DNA from: a virus
Length of the DNA: 64,000 nt
Strand: one strand, 5' to 3'
IMG/VR virus record: IMGVR_UViG_3300035682_000032
Coordinates: 1-64,000 of that record
Shown here: positions 34,096 through 43,013 of the stretch, piece by piece
Layout of the letters: every line of letters starts with the position of its first letter
Position numbering within the stretch: position 1 is the first letter of the stretch
Notes under the pieces: model-generated
Database searches by the model: none
Seen by the model: only the letters and a program-made list of their open reading frames with translations
What the model was told of the DNA's origin: nothing
Translations under genes and position numbers: made by a program

Positions 34096-34458
34096 ATCGC
34101 ACCAAAACCCATTTGGCCCTATGGCTGACCCACCCGTACGCCACCCCCCGCTGTGTGGTTAGGAGTCCCTGTGTCGCTGTAGGTATGCTATTCCACTCAA
34201 ATACCCCCCACCCCCCTTAATTGGACTTGGCATACCTGTATATCCATCCAGCGCATACGGCAGACCCCCCGACCTCAAAAAGAGGTAACGCCACAAAAAA
34301 GTGAGTTAAGTCCACGTAGAGACTACCCCCTATCATGTTTATAGGATAACTACCGGTACCTCTTCGCGGGTTACATAGGAGTACCCCCTATAACATCTTT
34401 TAGGATACCTACGTGGCAAAAACGCAGAGTTAATGTAGAACACCCCCCATAGGGAAGT
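34096..34458. promoter_or_regulatory. Non-coding late control region with direct and inverted repeats
   Basis: No gene is supported. Two copies of an about 30-base element (34324-34353 and 34382-34412) share TACCCCCTAT at the left and AGGATA-x-CTAC at the right, 58 bases apart; a weaker CCCCCCATAGGG follows at 34442-34453. The first copy has the dyad CCTAT/ATAGG. AGGTATGC (34181-34188) is inverted at 34230-34237. Runs of C are frequent. These sit directly upstream of the promoter for the terminase genes and look like binding sites for a late-gene activator or packaging proteins. Confidence 0.5.
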
Positions 34459-34486
34459 TTGACAGCCTCAAAAAATCAGTTACTAT
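34459..34486 (+). promoter_or_regulatory. Rightward promoter for the late operon
   Basis: TTGACA (34459-34464, 6 of 6) and TACTAT (34481-34486, 4 of 6) with a 16-base spacer. The predicted start is near 34493, about 24 bases before the small terminase ATG. It is the only clear rightward promoter I see ahead of the late genes. Confidence 0.6.
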
Positions 34487-34516
34487 TACGTATCGGTCTA
34501 CACGGACTTGCGCACA

Positions 34517-35236
34517 ATGACAATTGAACTCACGCCAGAATTCGGGGTGGAGATCATCCCAGACATTCCATACCTCGACCTGCGAGAAAGGGCCGAGGCC
34601 GCCTGCCGTTCCATCCTTCTATTAGAAGAACATGGACTGGAGGTGCAAGAACCCAACGAGGAAGATGCACAAACTGCGGCCACGCTGACGACGGCGTACG
34701 CCAGCAGCCCACACAACACAAGTAATGCCGTGTCACATGCACGTGCATCAACGCTGACGCCTGCCTCGCTCTTGGATATTCGCTCATACCTTGACGAGTA
34801 CGGCAGGGCTGTGGTCACACATGCCATTGAGGTGCGTCACACGGTGACAAACCGGTTGCTGGAGGAGTCTCGGAACCCCGATCCACGCATCAGAATTCGT
34901 GCACTGGAGCTTTTGGGCAAACACAGCGACGTGGGCCTGTTCACCGACAGGTCAGAAGTGACAATTACCCACCAGTCTACGGACGAGTTGAAGGCGCGGC
35001 TGCGTGCCAAGCTCCAAAGATTGATCCAAAGACCCGATCTGCCCACCGATGCGGTGGAGATTGGTGGGGATGTGATCGACGTGGATGCAGAAATGGGCTT
35101 GAGCACCCCGAAAATGGTCGTCGAAGCGGAAATTCCACAAGAAATTGCAGAAAACGTGCAAAAACCGGCTTTATATGAGCCGGAAAACGAGTCAGAAGCA
35201 GTTTTTGGAACGCCCCGTGCGGATTTTGATGACTAA
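34517..35236 (+). CDS. Putative small terminase subunit
   Basis: 239 aa from ATG 34517; a TTG at 34508 in the same frame is an alternative start. The helical middle contains TNRLLEESRNPDPRIRIRAL and ELLGKHSDVGLFTDRSEVTI, a pattern common in small terminases, where the first part binds phage DNA and the later part forms the ring. The C-terminus is acidic. It overlaps the large terminase gene by 8 bases. Assignment rests on motif-like similarity and position. Confidence 0.7.
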   Translation: MTIELTPEFGVEIIPDIPYLDLRERAEAACRSILLLEEHGLEVQEPNEEDAQTAATLTTAYASSPHNTSNAVSHARASTLTPASLLDIRSYLDEYGRAVVTHAIEVRHTVTNRLLEESRNPDPRIRIRALELLGKHSDVGLFTDRSEVTITHQSTDELKARLRAKLQRLIQRPDLPTDAVEIGGDVIDVDAEMGLSTPKMVVEAEIPQEIAENVQKPALYEPENESEAVFGTPRADFDD

Positions 35237-36788
35237 CGCCACTTCTCTGAGTGCAGAGGACTTTACGGACGAAGAAATCCGGCTGATGCTGGACAATATT
35301 GACGCCTATACCTCCGAAGAACAGGCTGAGATTGAGAAGATTGCAGACATCATCGACAGCCGCAAGACGGCAAAAGCATGTTTTGACGATCTGGTGGAGT
35401 TCTGTAAGCACATGCAGCCAGACTACAAGGTGGGTAAGCACCACCGCAGGTTGGCAAACCTCCTGATGGACATTGCTGTGGGTAACAAAGACCGTGTGTG
35501 CGTGAACATGCCACCACGACACGGCAAGTCGCAGATGGTGTCTATCTATTTCCCGGCTTGGTTTCTGGGAAAATACCCGAACAAAAAGGTGCTGATGGTC
35601 TCCCACACCACAGACCTCGCCGTGGACTTTGGCCGCAAGGTCAGGAACATCATTGACTCAAGTGACTACAAACTCATCTTCCCCAACGTCGGACTTGCCG
35701 CAGACTCAAAAAGCGCAGGACGCTGGAGCACAAGCGCCGGTGGCGAATATTTCGCCTGTGGTGTCGGCTCTGCTCTGGCTGGCCGTGGTGCTGATTTGCT
35801 TCTTGTCGATGATCCTCATAACGAACAGGACATCATCAATGGAAACTTCGACGTATTCGACAAAGCCTACGAGTGGTTCACATACGGTGCCCGTACCCGT
35901 CTTATGCCGGGTGGACGAGTTGCAATTGTTCAAACCCGCTGGCACCAGAATGACCTGACAGGGCGCGTCACCGGCGACATGAGGGCCAACGAGGGCTCTG
36001 ATCAGTATGAGGTGATTGAGTTCCCAGCCATCGTAGACACGGAGCAGACAGACGGAAGCGTCGTCCAGAAACCGCTGTGGCCTGAGTTCTTCGACATGAA
36101 GGCGCTCTTGCGCACCAAGGCGTCAATGCCTACGTTCCAGTGGAACGCGCAGTACCAGCAGAACCCCACCGCAGAGGAAGCGTCCGTTGTCAAGCGTGAC
36201 TGGTGGAAGCTGTGGGAGAAGGAAGACCCACCAACATGTGAATACGTGATCATGAGTCTGGACGCGGCGGCTGAGAGCCACAACCGCGCTGACTACACAG
36301 CCCTGACAACTTGGGGTGTGTTTGTGAACGACGAGGGTGCGTACAACATCATCCTGCTCAACTCAATTAAGAAGCGTCTGGAGTTCCCTGAACTCAAGGA
36401 GCTTGCCTACGCCGAGTACAAGGACTGGGAGCCCGATGCGTTCATCGTGGAGAAGAAGTCCGCAGGCACGCAGTTGTATCAAGAGATGCGCCGTACTGGG
36501 ATTCCTGTGGGGGAGTACACCCCACACAGAGGTAGCGGAGACAAGCTGGCACGGTTAAACTCTGTAGCAGACATCGTGCGTTCTGGGCTGTGTTGGGTGC
36601 CTGACACCCGCTGGGCCGAGGAGGTCGTGGAGGAGATAGCAGGTTTTCCATTCATGAGTAACGATGACTTGGTGGACTCGACGGTCATGGCGTTGATGAG
36701 ATTCCGACAGGGAGGCTTCATCCGATTGCCTTCTGATGAGCCGGATGAGATTCGATATTTCAAATCCCGCAAGGGCGGGTACTACTAA
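35229..36788 (+). CDS. Large terminase subunit (ATPase-nuclease)
   Basis: 519 aa from ATG 35229; the frame extends upstream inside the small terminase gene but that start lacks support. The ATPase domain has Walker A MPPRHGKS (residues about 94-101), then LMVSHTTDLA and Walker B ADLLLVDDPH. The C-terminal RNase H-like nuclease shows its first acidic residue in VIMSLDAAAE, later FIVEKKSAG, and a final acidic patch in SNDDLVDSTVMAL. It packages DNA into the prohead through the portal encoded next. The family is usual for podovirus- and siphovirus-type phages. Confidence 0.9.
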   Translation: MTNATSLSAEDFTDEEIRLMLDNIDAYTSEEQAEIEKIADIIDSRKTAKACFDDLVEFCKHMQPDYKVGKHHRRLANLLMDIAVGNKDRVCVNMPPRHGKSQMVSIYFPAWFLGKYPNKKVLMVSHTTDLAVDFGRKVRNIIDSSDYKLIFPNVGLAADSKSAGRWSTSAGGEYFACGVGSALAGRGADLLLVDDPHNEQDIINGNFDVFDKAYEWFTYGARTRLMPGGRVAIVQTRWHQNDLTGRVTGDMRANEGSDQYEVIEFPAIVDTEQTDGSVVQKPLWPEFFDMKALLRTKASMPTFQWNAQYQQNPTAEEASVVKRDWWKLWEKEDPPTCEYVIMSLDAAAESHNRADYTALTTWGVFVNDEGAYNIILLNSIKKRLEFPELKELAYAEYKDWEPDAFIVEKKSAGTQLYQEMRRTGIPVGEYTPHRGSGDKLARLNSVADIVRSGLCWVPDTRWAEEVVEEIAGFPFMSNDDLVDSTVMALMRFRQGGFIRLPSDEPDEIRYFKSRKGGYY

Positions 36789-36797
36789 GGATAGATC

Positions 36798-39212
36798 ATG
36801 GCAGCAGCAGATTCAATAGGAAAAGGCTTGTACTCCGCGCCGCAAGGACTGGAGAGCTTGGGTGACAGTATCGAGGTCACGATGGACGAGGAGTCCACGG
36901 TCAACATGCTGCCTGATGGCGGTGCAGAGATCATCATGGGTGAGGCCACCGACGAGAAGGACGAGTCTGACTTTGAGTGCAACCTTGCAGAGCACATCGA
37001 CGAGGGCGTGCTGCACACTCTGTCGAGTGACTTGATCGAGTTGTTTGAGGCCGACATGGTGGCCCGCAAAGACTGGGCTGACACATTCGTCAAGGGTCTG
37101 GAAGTGCTGGGCTTCAAGTACGAGGAGCGCACCGAGCCGTGGGACGACGCCTGCGGTGTGTATTCCACAGTGCTGGCCGAAGCTGCGATTCGGTTCCAAG
37201 CCGAGACCATGAGCGAGACATTCCCTGCTGCTGGCCCTGTCAAGACAAAGATTCTTGGCAAGGTGAGCAAAGAGAAAGAAGAAGCTGCTGAGCGTGTCAA
37301 GAACGACATGAACTATCAGTTGACCGAGCGCATGGTCGAGTACCGGCCAGAGCACGAGCGCATGTTGTACAGCTTGGGCCTTGCAGGTAGCGCGTTCAAG
37401 AAGGTGTACTTCGACCCACTGCTGGGTCGTCAAGTCTCTATCTATCTTCCAGCAGAAGATGTGGTGGTGCCGTATGGTGCGTCACACATCGAGACCGCAG
37501 AGCGCGTGACCCACGTGATGCGTAAGACAAAGAACGAGATGGACAAGCTGATGGCCAGCGGGTTCTATCGTGAGATTGACCTTGGCGATCCTCAGTCATT
37601 TCCCACAGATGTGGAAAAGAAAAAGGCTGAAGAAGGCGGCTACACAATCCAGAACGACGAGCGTTACACGCTGCTGGAGATCAGTGTTGACATGCTGATT
37701 GATGGCGTGGACGACGAGGAAGATGACCTGCCTAAGCCTTACGTTGTGACCATTGACCGTGGCACAGGAGAAGTTCTTTCTGTGCGTCGCAACTGGGAAG
37801 AAGATGACCCGCTGCGCTTAAAGGATGACCACTTCGTGCACTACGTTTATGTGCCCGGTTTTGGCTTCTATGGTCTGGGTCTTATCCACATCATTGGTGG
37901 CTACGCACGCGCAGGCACTTCGATCATTCGTCAACTCGTTGATGCTGGCACATTGTCAAACCTGCCGGGTGGCCTGAAGGCTCGTGGCCTACGTGTTAAG
38001 GGTGACGACACACCGATCAACCCCGGTGAGTTCCGCGATGTAGACGTGCCAAGCGGCTCGATCAAAGACAACATCATGATGCTCCCATACAAGGAGCCAT
38101 CACAAACACTGCTTGCGTTGTTACAGCGCATTACTGAAGAAGGCCGTCGCCTTGGCGCAATCAGCGACATGAACGTGTCGGATATGAGCGCAAACGCACC
38201 CGTGGGCACCACGCTGGCATTGCTGGAGCGAACGCTCAAGCCCATGGCGGCTGTGCAAGCTCGTGTGCACTATGCGATGAAGCAAGAGTTCAAGCTCTTG
38301 AAGAAAATCATTGCAGAAGAAGCACCCGAGGAGTACAGCTACCAGCCTGAGACTGGCCTGTCCAGAGCCCGCAAGACTGACTACGCGATGGTGGATGTCA
38401 TCCCCGTCAGCGATCCCAACAGCAGCACGATGGCTCAGCGTGTGGTGCAGTACCAAGCTGTGTTCCAGATGTCGCAGTCTGCGCCTCAGATTTATGACCT
38501 ACCCTACTTGCATCGTCAGATGATTGAAGTGCTGGGCATCAAGAACGCCGACAAGATTGTGCCAACGAGCGAAGATCAGAAGCCACGTGACCCAGTGTCT
38601 GAAAACATGTCAGCGTTGGTGGGCAAGCCGATGAAGGCGTTTATCCACCAAGATCACGAAGCACACATTGCGACCCACACGTCGTTCATGCAAGACCCGA
38701 TGATTGCGCAGACGATTGGCCAGAACCCACAAGCTCAGCAGATCATGGCTTCACTGCAAGCACACATTGCCGAGCACTTGGGTTTCAGCTACCGCAAGCA
38801 GATGGAAGAACGCCTTGGTGTCACGTTGCCACCACCAGACGAGCCACTGCCAGAAGATGTCGAGGTTCAACTGTCCAAGCTCATCGCAGATGGTGGCAAG
38901 CAGTTGGCCCAGCAGCACCAGCAGCAAGCCGCGCAGACGCAAGCCCAGCAGCAAGCCGCAGACCCACTGTTCCAGTTGGAGCAGGCCAAGGTCAAGGTGC
39001 AGGAGATGGAGGTCACTCGCAAGGCCCAGAAAGACCAGACCGATGCAGAGATTGCCGCAGCAAAACTCGTCATGGAGAAAGAGCGCGTGCAGATCGAGGC
39101 AGACAAAGAAGCCAATCGTGTCGAGGCACAAAAATCTCAAGCTCAGCAGCGTCTGAAACTTGATGCACTCAAGGTGTTAGCCACACCGAAACCCCAAGGG
39201 AAGAAGGAGTAA
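36798..39212 (+). CDS. Portal protein, P22-like size
   Basis: 804 aa. The sequence shows the helical/beta wing pattern of portals (RKDWADTFVKGLEVLGFKYE, then AEAAIRFQAETMSETFPAAG). A central YVYVPGFGFYGLGLIHIIGG leads to the channel helix region, where MNVSDMSANAPVGTTLALLE is the typical portal block. A Gln/Ala-rich coiled-coil C-terminus (about residues 690-800) resembles the P22 portal barrel. It forms the dodecameric ring that is the DNA entry and connector site. It directly follows the terminase gene. Confidence 0.88.
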   Translation: MAAADSIGKGLYSAPQGLESLGDSIEVTMDEESTVNMLPDGGAEIIMGEATDEKDESDFECNLAEHIDEGVLHTLSSDLIELFEADMVARKDWADTFVKGLEVLGFKYEERTEPWDDACGVYSTVLAEAAIRFQAETMSETFPAAGPVKTKILGKVSKEKEEAAERVKNDMNYQLTERMVEYRPEHERMLYSLGLAGSAFKKVYFDPLLGRQVSIYLPAEDVVVPYGASHIETAERVTHVMRKTKNEMDKLMASGFYREIDLGDPQSFPTDVEKKKAEEGGYTIQNDERYTLLEISVDMLIDGVDDEEDDLPKPYVVTIDRGTGEVLSVRRNWEEDDPLRLKDDHFVHYVYVPGFGFYGLGLIHIIGGYARAGTSIIRQLVDAGTLSNLPGGLKARGLRVKGDDTPINPGEFRDVDVPSGSIKDNIMMLPYKEPSQTLLALLQRITEEGRRLGAISDMNVSDMSANAPVGTTLALLERTLKPMAAVQARVHYAMKQEFKLLKKIIAEEAPEEYSYQPETGLSRARKTDYAMVDVIPVSDPNSSTMAQRVVQYQAVFQMSQSAPQIYDLPYLHRQMIEVLGIKNADKIVPTSEDQKPRDPVSENMSALVGKPMKAFIHQDHEAHIATHTSFMQDPMIAQTIGQNPQAQQIMASLQAHIAEHLGFSYRKQMEERLGVTLPPPDEPLPEDVEVQLSKLIADGGKQLAQQHQQQAAQTQAQQQAADPLFQLEQAKVKVQEMEVTRKAQKDQTDAEIAAAKLVMEKERVQIEADKEANRVEAQKSQAQQRLKLDALKVLATPKPQGKKE

Positions 39213-39215
39213 TCC

Positions 39216-39416
39216 ATGGCCAAATCCGTCTTTGACGTGCTTGTAATGAAACATGAGGAAGATGTATCTTCCGCAACCCAGTTTCTGGCAAACGGTGGGG
39301 CTAAAGACCTCGCCGAATATCGGGAAGTAGTAGGCAGGATTCGGGGTCTCCAGCTTGCTATCCAAACAACCAAAGACCTTTCGCGCTCTCAAATGGAAGA
39401 AGAAGACAATGACTGA
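39216..39416 (+). CDS. Small protein between portal and co-chaperonin genes
   Basis: 66 aa, helical and charged (VLVMKHEEDVSSATQFLANG, then EYREVVGRIRGLQLAIQTTK). It begins 3 bases after the portal gene with GGAG upstream and overlaps the next gene by 8 bases. Such short helical proteins next to portal genes are common; function unknown. Confidence 0.6.
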   Translation: MAKSVFDVLVMKHEEDVSSATQFLANGGAKDLAEYREVVGRIRGLQLAIQTTKDLSRSQMEEEDND

Positions 39417-39789
39417 TCAAGTCGAAAACGCCGTAACTGACGATGAAATGGAAGCCCAGCTTCCAAAGCCTGTTGGGTATCGGTTGCTTGTGGCGCTGCC
39501 ACAGATTGAAGAAACCATCGGTGAGATGGGCATCATTAAAGCCAAGCAGACCATGCGTGAAGAACGCATCCTGTCTACGGTTGGGTTGGTGTTGGATATG
39601 GGCGAACAAGCCTATTCTGACCCCACACGCTTCCCGAATGGCCCATGGTGCAAGGTAGGCGACTATGTTGTATTTGCGTCATACACAGGCACCCGTGTCA
39701 GTGTTAATGGCGTTGAGTATCGCCTGATGAACGACGACTCCATCGAAGCAGTCGTGGCCGATCCGCGTGGTGTATCGCGTGCTGGATAA
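39409..39789 (+). CDS. GroES-like co-chaperonin (Cpn10 family)
   Basis: 126 aa from ATG 39409, overlapping the previous gene by 8. The GroES pattern is visible: PKPVGYRLLVALPQIEET, a mobile-loop region with EMGIIKAKQTMREE, STVGLVLDMG, then PWCKVGDYVVFASYTGTRV and VEYRLMNDDSIEAVV. GroES proteins form a heptameric lid on GroEL. Phage versions (T4 gp31 is the known model) replace host GroES to fold coat protein. Its place between portal and scaffold/coat genes fits that job. No GroEL gene is present, so it would work with the host chaperonin. Confidence 0.75.
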   Translation: MTDQVENAVTDDEMEAQLPKPVGYRLLVALPQIEETIGEMGIIKAKQTMREERILSTVGLVLDMGEQAYSDPTRFPNGPWCKVGDYVVFASYTGTRVSVNGVEYRLMNDDSIEAVVADPRGVSRAG

Positions 39790-39799
39790 GGAGTAATAC

Positions 39800-40834
39800 A
39801 TGCCACTTCAAAAAGTAGAGTTTGAATTTCCTGACCCCGATAAGGCGTCGGATAAAACAGACTTTGTTGAAAAAAGCGACGGCAGCTTTGCGCTGAAAGT
39901 CGAGGGACGCGCTGCGGATGAAGAAGCCAAGCGCGAAAAGGCCAAGGCGCAAGCCAAGGAAGACGATTTTGACATCGAGGTGGTAGACGACCGCCCCGAC
40001 GAAGATCAAGGGAAGAAGCGTTCTAAGGCTCCCATGGAGCTTTCCGAAGAGGAAATGGACGAGTATTCCGAGAAGGTGCGAAAGCGCCTGCAACACTTTA
40101 GCAAGGGCTATCACGACCAGCGACGTGCAGCAGAGTCTGCCGCCAAGGAACGTGAGGAAGCGTTGCGCTACGCGCAGCAGATCGCTGAGGAGAACAAGAA
40201 GCTCAAGGGCACTGTCTCCAAGAACCAAGAAGCGATGCTGGAATCAGCCAAAAAGATGGCTGCTGCGGAGCATGACGAGGCCAAAGTCCAGTACAAAAAG
40301 GCTTATGAATCTGGTGAAGCGGATGCCGTGGTCGAGGCTCAAGAAGCACTGACTGCTGCAAAAATGAAGGTTGAGCGAGTAAACAACCTAAAACTTCCCG
40401 CTTTACAAGAAGACGAGTATGATGTACAAATACAAACAACCGCCCCAGCACAGTCAGTTGATGACCGTGCCACTGCTTGGCAAGCCAAGAATAAGTGGTT
40501 CGGAGATGACGATGAGATGACCAGTTTTGCGTTGGGGTTGCACCAAAAATTGGTCAAACAGGGCGTCAACCCGCGATCTGACGATTACTACGAGAAGATC
40601 AACTCTCGTATGCGCCAAGTGTTCCCAGAGTCCTTTGAGGACGATGATGACCACGAGGAGGTGACCGAAGAGCGTCGTCGTAAGACGACAGTCGTTGCAT
40701 CTGCAACACGAAGTGTGGCCCCTAAAAAGATCACTCTCTCGCGTACGCAAGTTGCTCTGGCTAAAAGGCTCGGAGTGCCACTGGAAGAATACGCCAAACA
40801 GGTTGCTATGGAATTGAGGAAACAAAATGGCTGA
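39800..40834 (+). CDS. Putative scaffolding protein
   Basis: 344 aa, very highly charged: an acidic N-terminus, a long Ala/Glu/Lys coiled coil (about residues 85-200), an acidic segment and a basic C-terminus (APKKITLSRTQVALAKRLGV). High charge, helical content and position just before the coat genes are the marks of a phage scaffold, with the basic C-terminus likely to contact coat subunits. No sequence family is assigned. The start follows AAGGAG. Confidence 0.7.
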   Translation: MPLQKVEFEFPDPDKASDKTDFVEKSDGSFALKVEGRAADEEAKREKAKAQAKEDDFDIEVVDDRPDEDQGKKRSKAPMELSEEEMDEYSEKVRKRLQHFSKGYHDQRRAAESAAKEREEALRYAQQIAEENKKLKGTVSKNQEAMLESAKKMAAAEHDEAKVQYKKAYESGEADAVVEAQEALTAAKMKVERVNNLKLPALQEDEYDVQIQTTAPAQSVDDRATAWQAKNKWFGDDDEMTSFALGLHQKLVKQGVNPRSDDYYEKINSRMRQVFPESFEDDDDHEEVTEERRRKTTVVASATRSVAPKKITLSRTQVALAKRLGVPLEEYAKQVAMELRKQNG

Positions 40835-41279
40835 AAACAGACTTAATCGTGAACTGGAAACCCGTGAAAAAACGGCTCGCAAGAAATCGTGGACTCGTCC
40901 CGAGACCTTGCCAACTCCCTTCCCGGAGGATGGCTATGAATTCCATTGGGTTCGCATCAGCACTCGCGGCGAAGCCGACGCCATGAATGTGTCCTTGAAA
41001 CTACAAGAAGGCTGGGAGCCCGTTAAGGCTGCTGATCACCCCGAAATTTTCGTTGCAGGCGTCGAAAACGACCGCTTCAAGGACAATATCGTGATTGGTG
41101 GTTTGATGCTTTGCAAAACCCCCACTGAGTTCGTTCAAGATCGCAACAGTTGGTTCAACAACCAAGCGTCATCTCAGATGAAGTCAGTTGACAACAATCT
41201 CATGCGCGAAAACGATCCCCGTATGCCGCTCTTCAATGATCGGAAAACAACGGTGTCTCGTTTTGGTAATGGAACTTAA
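40827..41279 (+). CDS. Hypothetical head-region protein
   Basis: 150 aa, overlapping the scaffold gene by 8 bases. After a charged start it has FHWVRISTRGEADAMNVSLK, GWEPVKAADHPEIF, then IVIGGLMLCKTPTEFVQDRN and an Asn/Gln-rich end. I recall similar proteins between scaffold and coat genes of other podovirus-like phages, unnamed. It may assist head assembly; this is inferred from position. Confidence 0.6.
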   Translation: MAENRLNRELETREKTARKKSWTRPETLPTPFPEDGYEFHWVRISTRGEADAMNVSLKLQEGWEPVKAADHPEIFVAGVENDRFKDNIVIGGLMLCKTPTEFVQDRNSWFNNQASSQMKSVDNNLMRENDPRMPLFNDRKTTVSRFGNGT

Positions 41280-41296
41280 CTTTTTTGGAGTCACAA

Positions 41297-41944
41297 ATGG
41301 CTTATCCTACCGTTTCTGCCCCTTACGGGCTTAAACCAGTCAATCTAATTGGCGGTCAGGTGTATGCTGGTTCGACCCGCCTATTGAAGATTGCAAGCGG
41401 CTATGCTGCAAACATCTTCTACGGTGATGTGGTCAAGCTGGTTAGCACTGGCACTGTCGAAAAAGACACTGGCACTACAACTGGCACCCCCGTTGGTGTT
41501 TTCTTGGGCTGCACCTACACAGACCCTTCGTCTAAGCAACCTCGCTGGAGCCAATACTGGCCCACCGGCACCGTCGCTTCTGACGCACAGGCTTATGTCG
41601 TGGATGATCCCGATATTTTGTTTAAAGTTGCTGCTGTGTCGTCTGGCACAACCGTGGCTTTCTACGCGCAAACTGTGATTGGCCTCAACGTCTCCTTGGT
41701 GCAGAACTCCGGTTCTACAACCACTGGCGACTCTGCTGTGGCCATTGATGGTTCCGCTGTTGCTACGACTGTTTCCTTGCCTATCCGCATCATTGCTGGT
41801 GTGCCTGATACAGCTAACGCTTCTGGTGAATTCTGCGAATTCATTTGCAAGTGGAACATGCCGTACATTACTCTTGCTGAAGGTGCTCCCAACGTTGTTA
41901 CGTGGGCAGGTGGCCATCAGTATCTCAACCCACTCGGCGTTTAA
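41297..41944 (+). CDS. Putative capsid decoration or head-associated protein
   Basis: 215 aa from ATG 41297 with GGAG 7 bases upstream. The sequence is beta-rich and low in charge, with APYGLKPVNLIGGQVYAGST, GYAANIFYGDVVKLV and many Thr, Ser and Gly residues. That is typical of outer capsid decoration domains. It lies directly before the coat gene (14-base gap), so it is likely made at high level. No specific family is assigned. Confidence 0.6.
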   Translation: MAYPTVSAPYGLKPVNLIGGQVYAGSTRLLKIASGYAANIFYGDVVKLVSTGTVEKDTGTTTGTPVGVFLGCTYTDPSSKQPRWSQYWPTGTVASDAQAYVVDDPDILFKVAAVSSGTTVAFYAQTVIGLNVSLVQNSGSTTTGDSAVAIDGSAVATTVSLPIRIIAGVPDTANASGEFCEFICKWNMPYITLAEGAPNVVTWAGGHQYLNPLGV

Positions 41945-41958
41945 TAAGGAGCTAAATC

Positions 41959-42867
41959 ATGGCTATTTCACGCGCACAGCTACTGAAAGAACTGCTCCCC
42001 GGCCTAAACGCTTTGTTTGGTTTGGAGTACAAAAAGTACGGCGAAGAGCACAAAGAGATTTTCGAGACCGAAACCTCTGAGCGTTCTTTTGAAGAAGAAA
42101 CCAAGTTGTCTGGCTTTAGTGCCGCACCGGTGAAGAATGAAGGTTCTGCACTCCAGTACGACAACGCTCAAGAAGCATGGACTGCACGCTACGTGCACGA
42201 AACCATTGCGATGGGTTTCTCTCTGACCGAAGAAGCTATCGAAGACAACTTGTATGACTCGTTGTCCGCTCGATACACCAAGGCTTTGGCTCGCGCCATG
42301 GCCTACACCAAGCAGGTTAAAGCTGCTGCGATCCTGAACACTGCCTTTGCTGGCGGCCCCACCTACGGTGACGGTCAAGTTCTGTGCTCGACAGCCCACC
42401 CTCTGGTGTCTGGTGGTACCAACAGCAATCGTCCTACTGTCGCTGCCGACTTGAATGAGACTTCCTTGGAAGCCGCTGTCATTCAGATCGCTGGTTGGAC
42501 AGACGAGCGTGGTTTGTTGATCGCTGCTCAGCCTAAGAAACTGATCGTGCCCCCAACGTTGCAATTCGTTGCAACTCGTTTGTTGGAAACCGAACTCCGC
42601 GTCGGCACCAATGACAACGACATTAACGCACTGAAGAACAACAGTTCCATCCGCGAAGGCTACACTGTCAACCACTACTTGACAGACACCAACGCATGGT
42701 TCCTGATGACTGACGTGCCTAATGGCTTGAAGCACTTTGTCCGTAGCCCATTGCAAAATGGCATGGACGCTGACTTTGATACCGGCAACAGCCGTTACAA
42801 GGCCCGCGAGCGTTATAGTTTCGGTGTATCCGACCCTCTGGGTATCTTCGGTTCCCCCGGCGCTTAA
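41959..42867 (+). CDS. Major capsid protein, HK97 fold
   Basis: 302 aa. The sequence shows features of the HK97/Mu gpT-like coat group: a Glu-rich N-arm and E-loop region, MGFSLTEEAIEDNLYDSLSA as the spine-like helix, ALARAMAYTKQVKAAAILNT, and a C-terminal A-domain with RLLETELRVGTNDNDINALK. There is no protease gene or long N-terminal delta domain, so maturation cleavage is unlikely. The gene has a strong AAGGAG ribosome site and is followed by a strong terminator, as expected for the most abundant protein. Confidence 0.85.
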   Translation: MAISRAQLLKELLPGLNALFGLEYKKYGEEHKEIFETETSERSFEEETKLSGFSAAPVKNEGSALQYDNAQEAWTARYVHETIAMGFSLTEEAIEDNLYDSLSARYTKALARAMAYTKQVKAAAILNTAFAGGPTYGDGQVLCSTAHPLVSGGTNSNRPTVAADLNETSLEAAVIQIAGWTDERGLLIAAQPKKLIVPPTLQFVATRLLETELRVGTNDNDINALKNNSSIREGYTVNHYLTDTNAWFLMTDVPNGLKHFVRSPLQNGMDADFDTGNSRYKARERYSFGVSDPLGIFGSPGA

Positions 42868-42874
42868 ACCGCGT

Positions 42875-42906
42875 AAAGAAAAGCTCCTTCGGGGGCTTTT
42901 CTTTTT
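42875..42906 (+). terminator. Strong terminator after the coat gene (TTCG tetraloop)
   Basis: AAAGAAAAGCTCC (42875-42887) pairs with GGGGCTTTTCTTT (42892-42904), with one G-T pair. The loop TTCG is one of the most stable tetraloops, and Ts follow. It would end much of the rightward transcript after the coat gene and lower downstream expression. Confidence 0.85.
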
Positions 42907-42945
42907 TGGTATTTGGTGTATATTTGAATCACTCCGGGAATTCCG

Positions 42946-42988
42946 GTGCATCAAACTGTCCCGGCAGACGACATACCGATTGATGCAC
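42946..42988 (+). promoter_or_regulatory. Structured leader before the 43014 gene
   Basis: GTGCATCAA (42946-42954) is inverted at 42980-42988 (TTGATGCAC), a 9-bp stem with a 25-base loop. A near-dyad CCGGGAATTCCGG precedes it (42934-42946). The ribosome site TAAGGAA follows, then ATG 43014. The stem could control translation of a structural gene that lies just past a strong terminator, or be a protein-binding site. Confidence 0.45.
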
Positions 42989-43013
42989 TTCACTTGTATG
43001 TAAGGAACCTATC

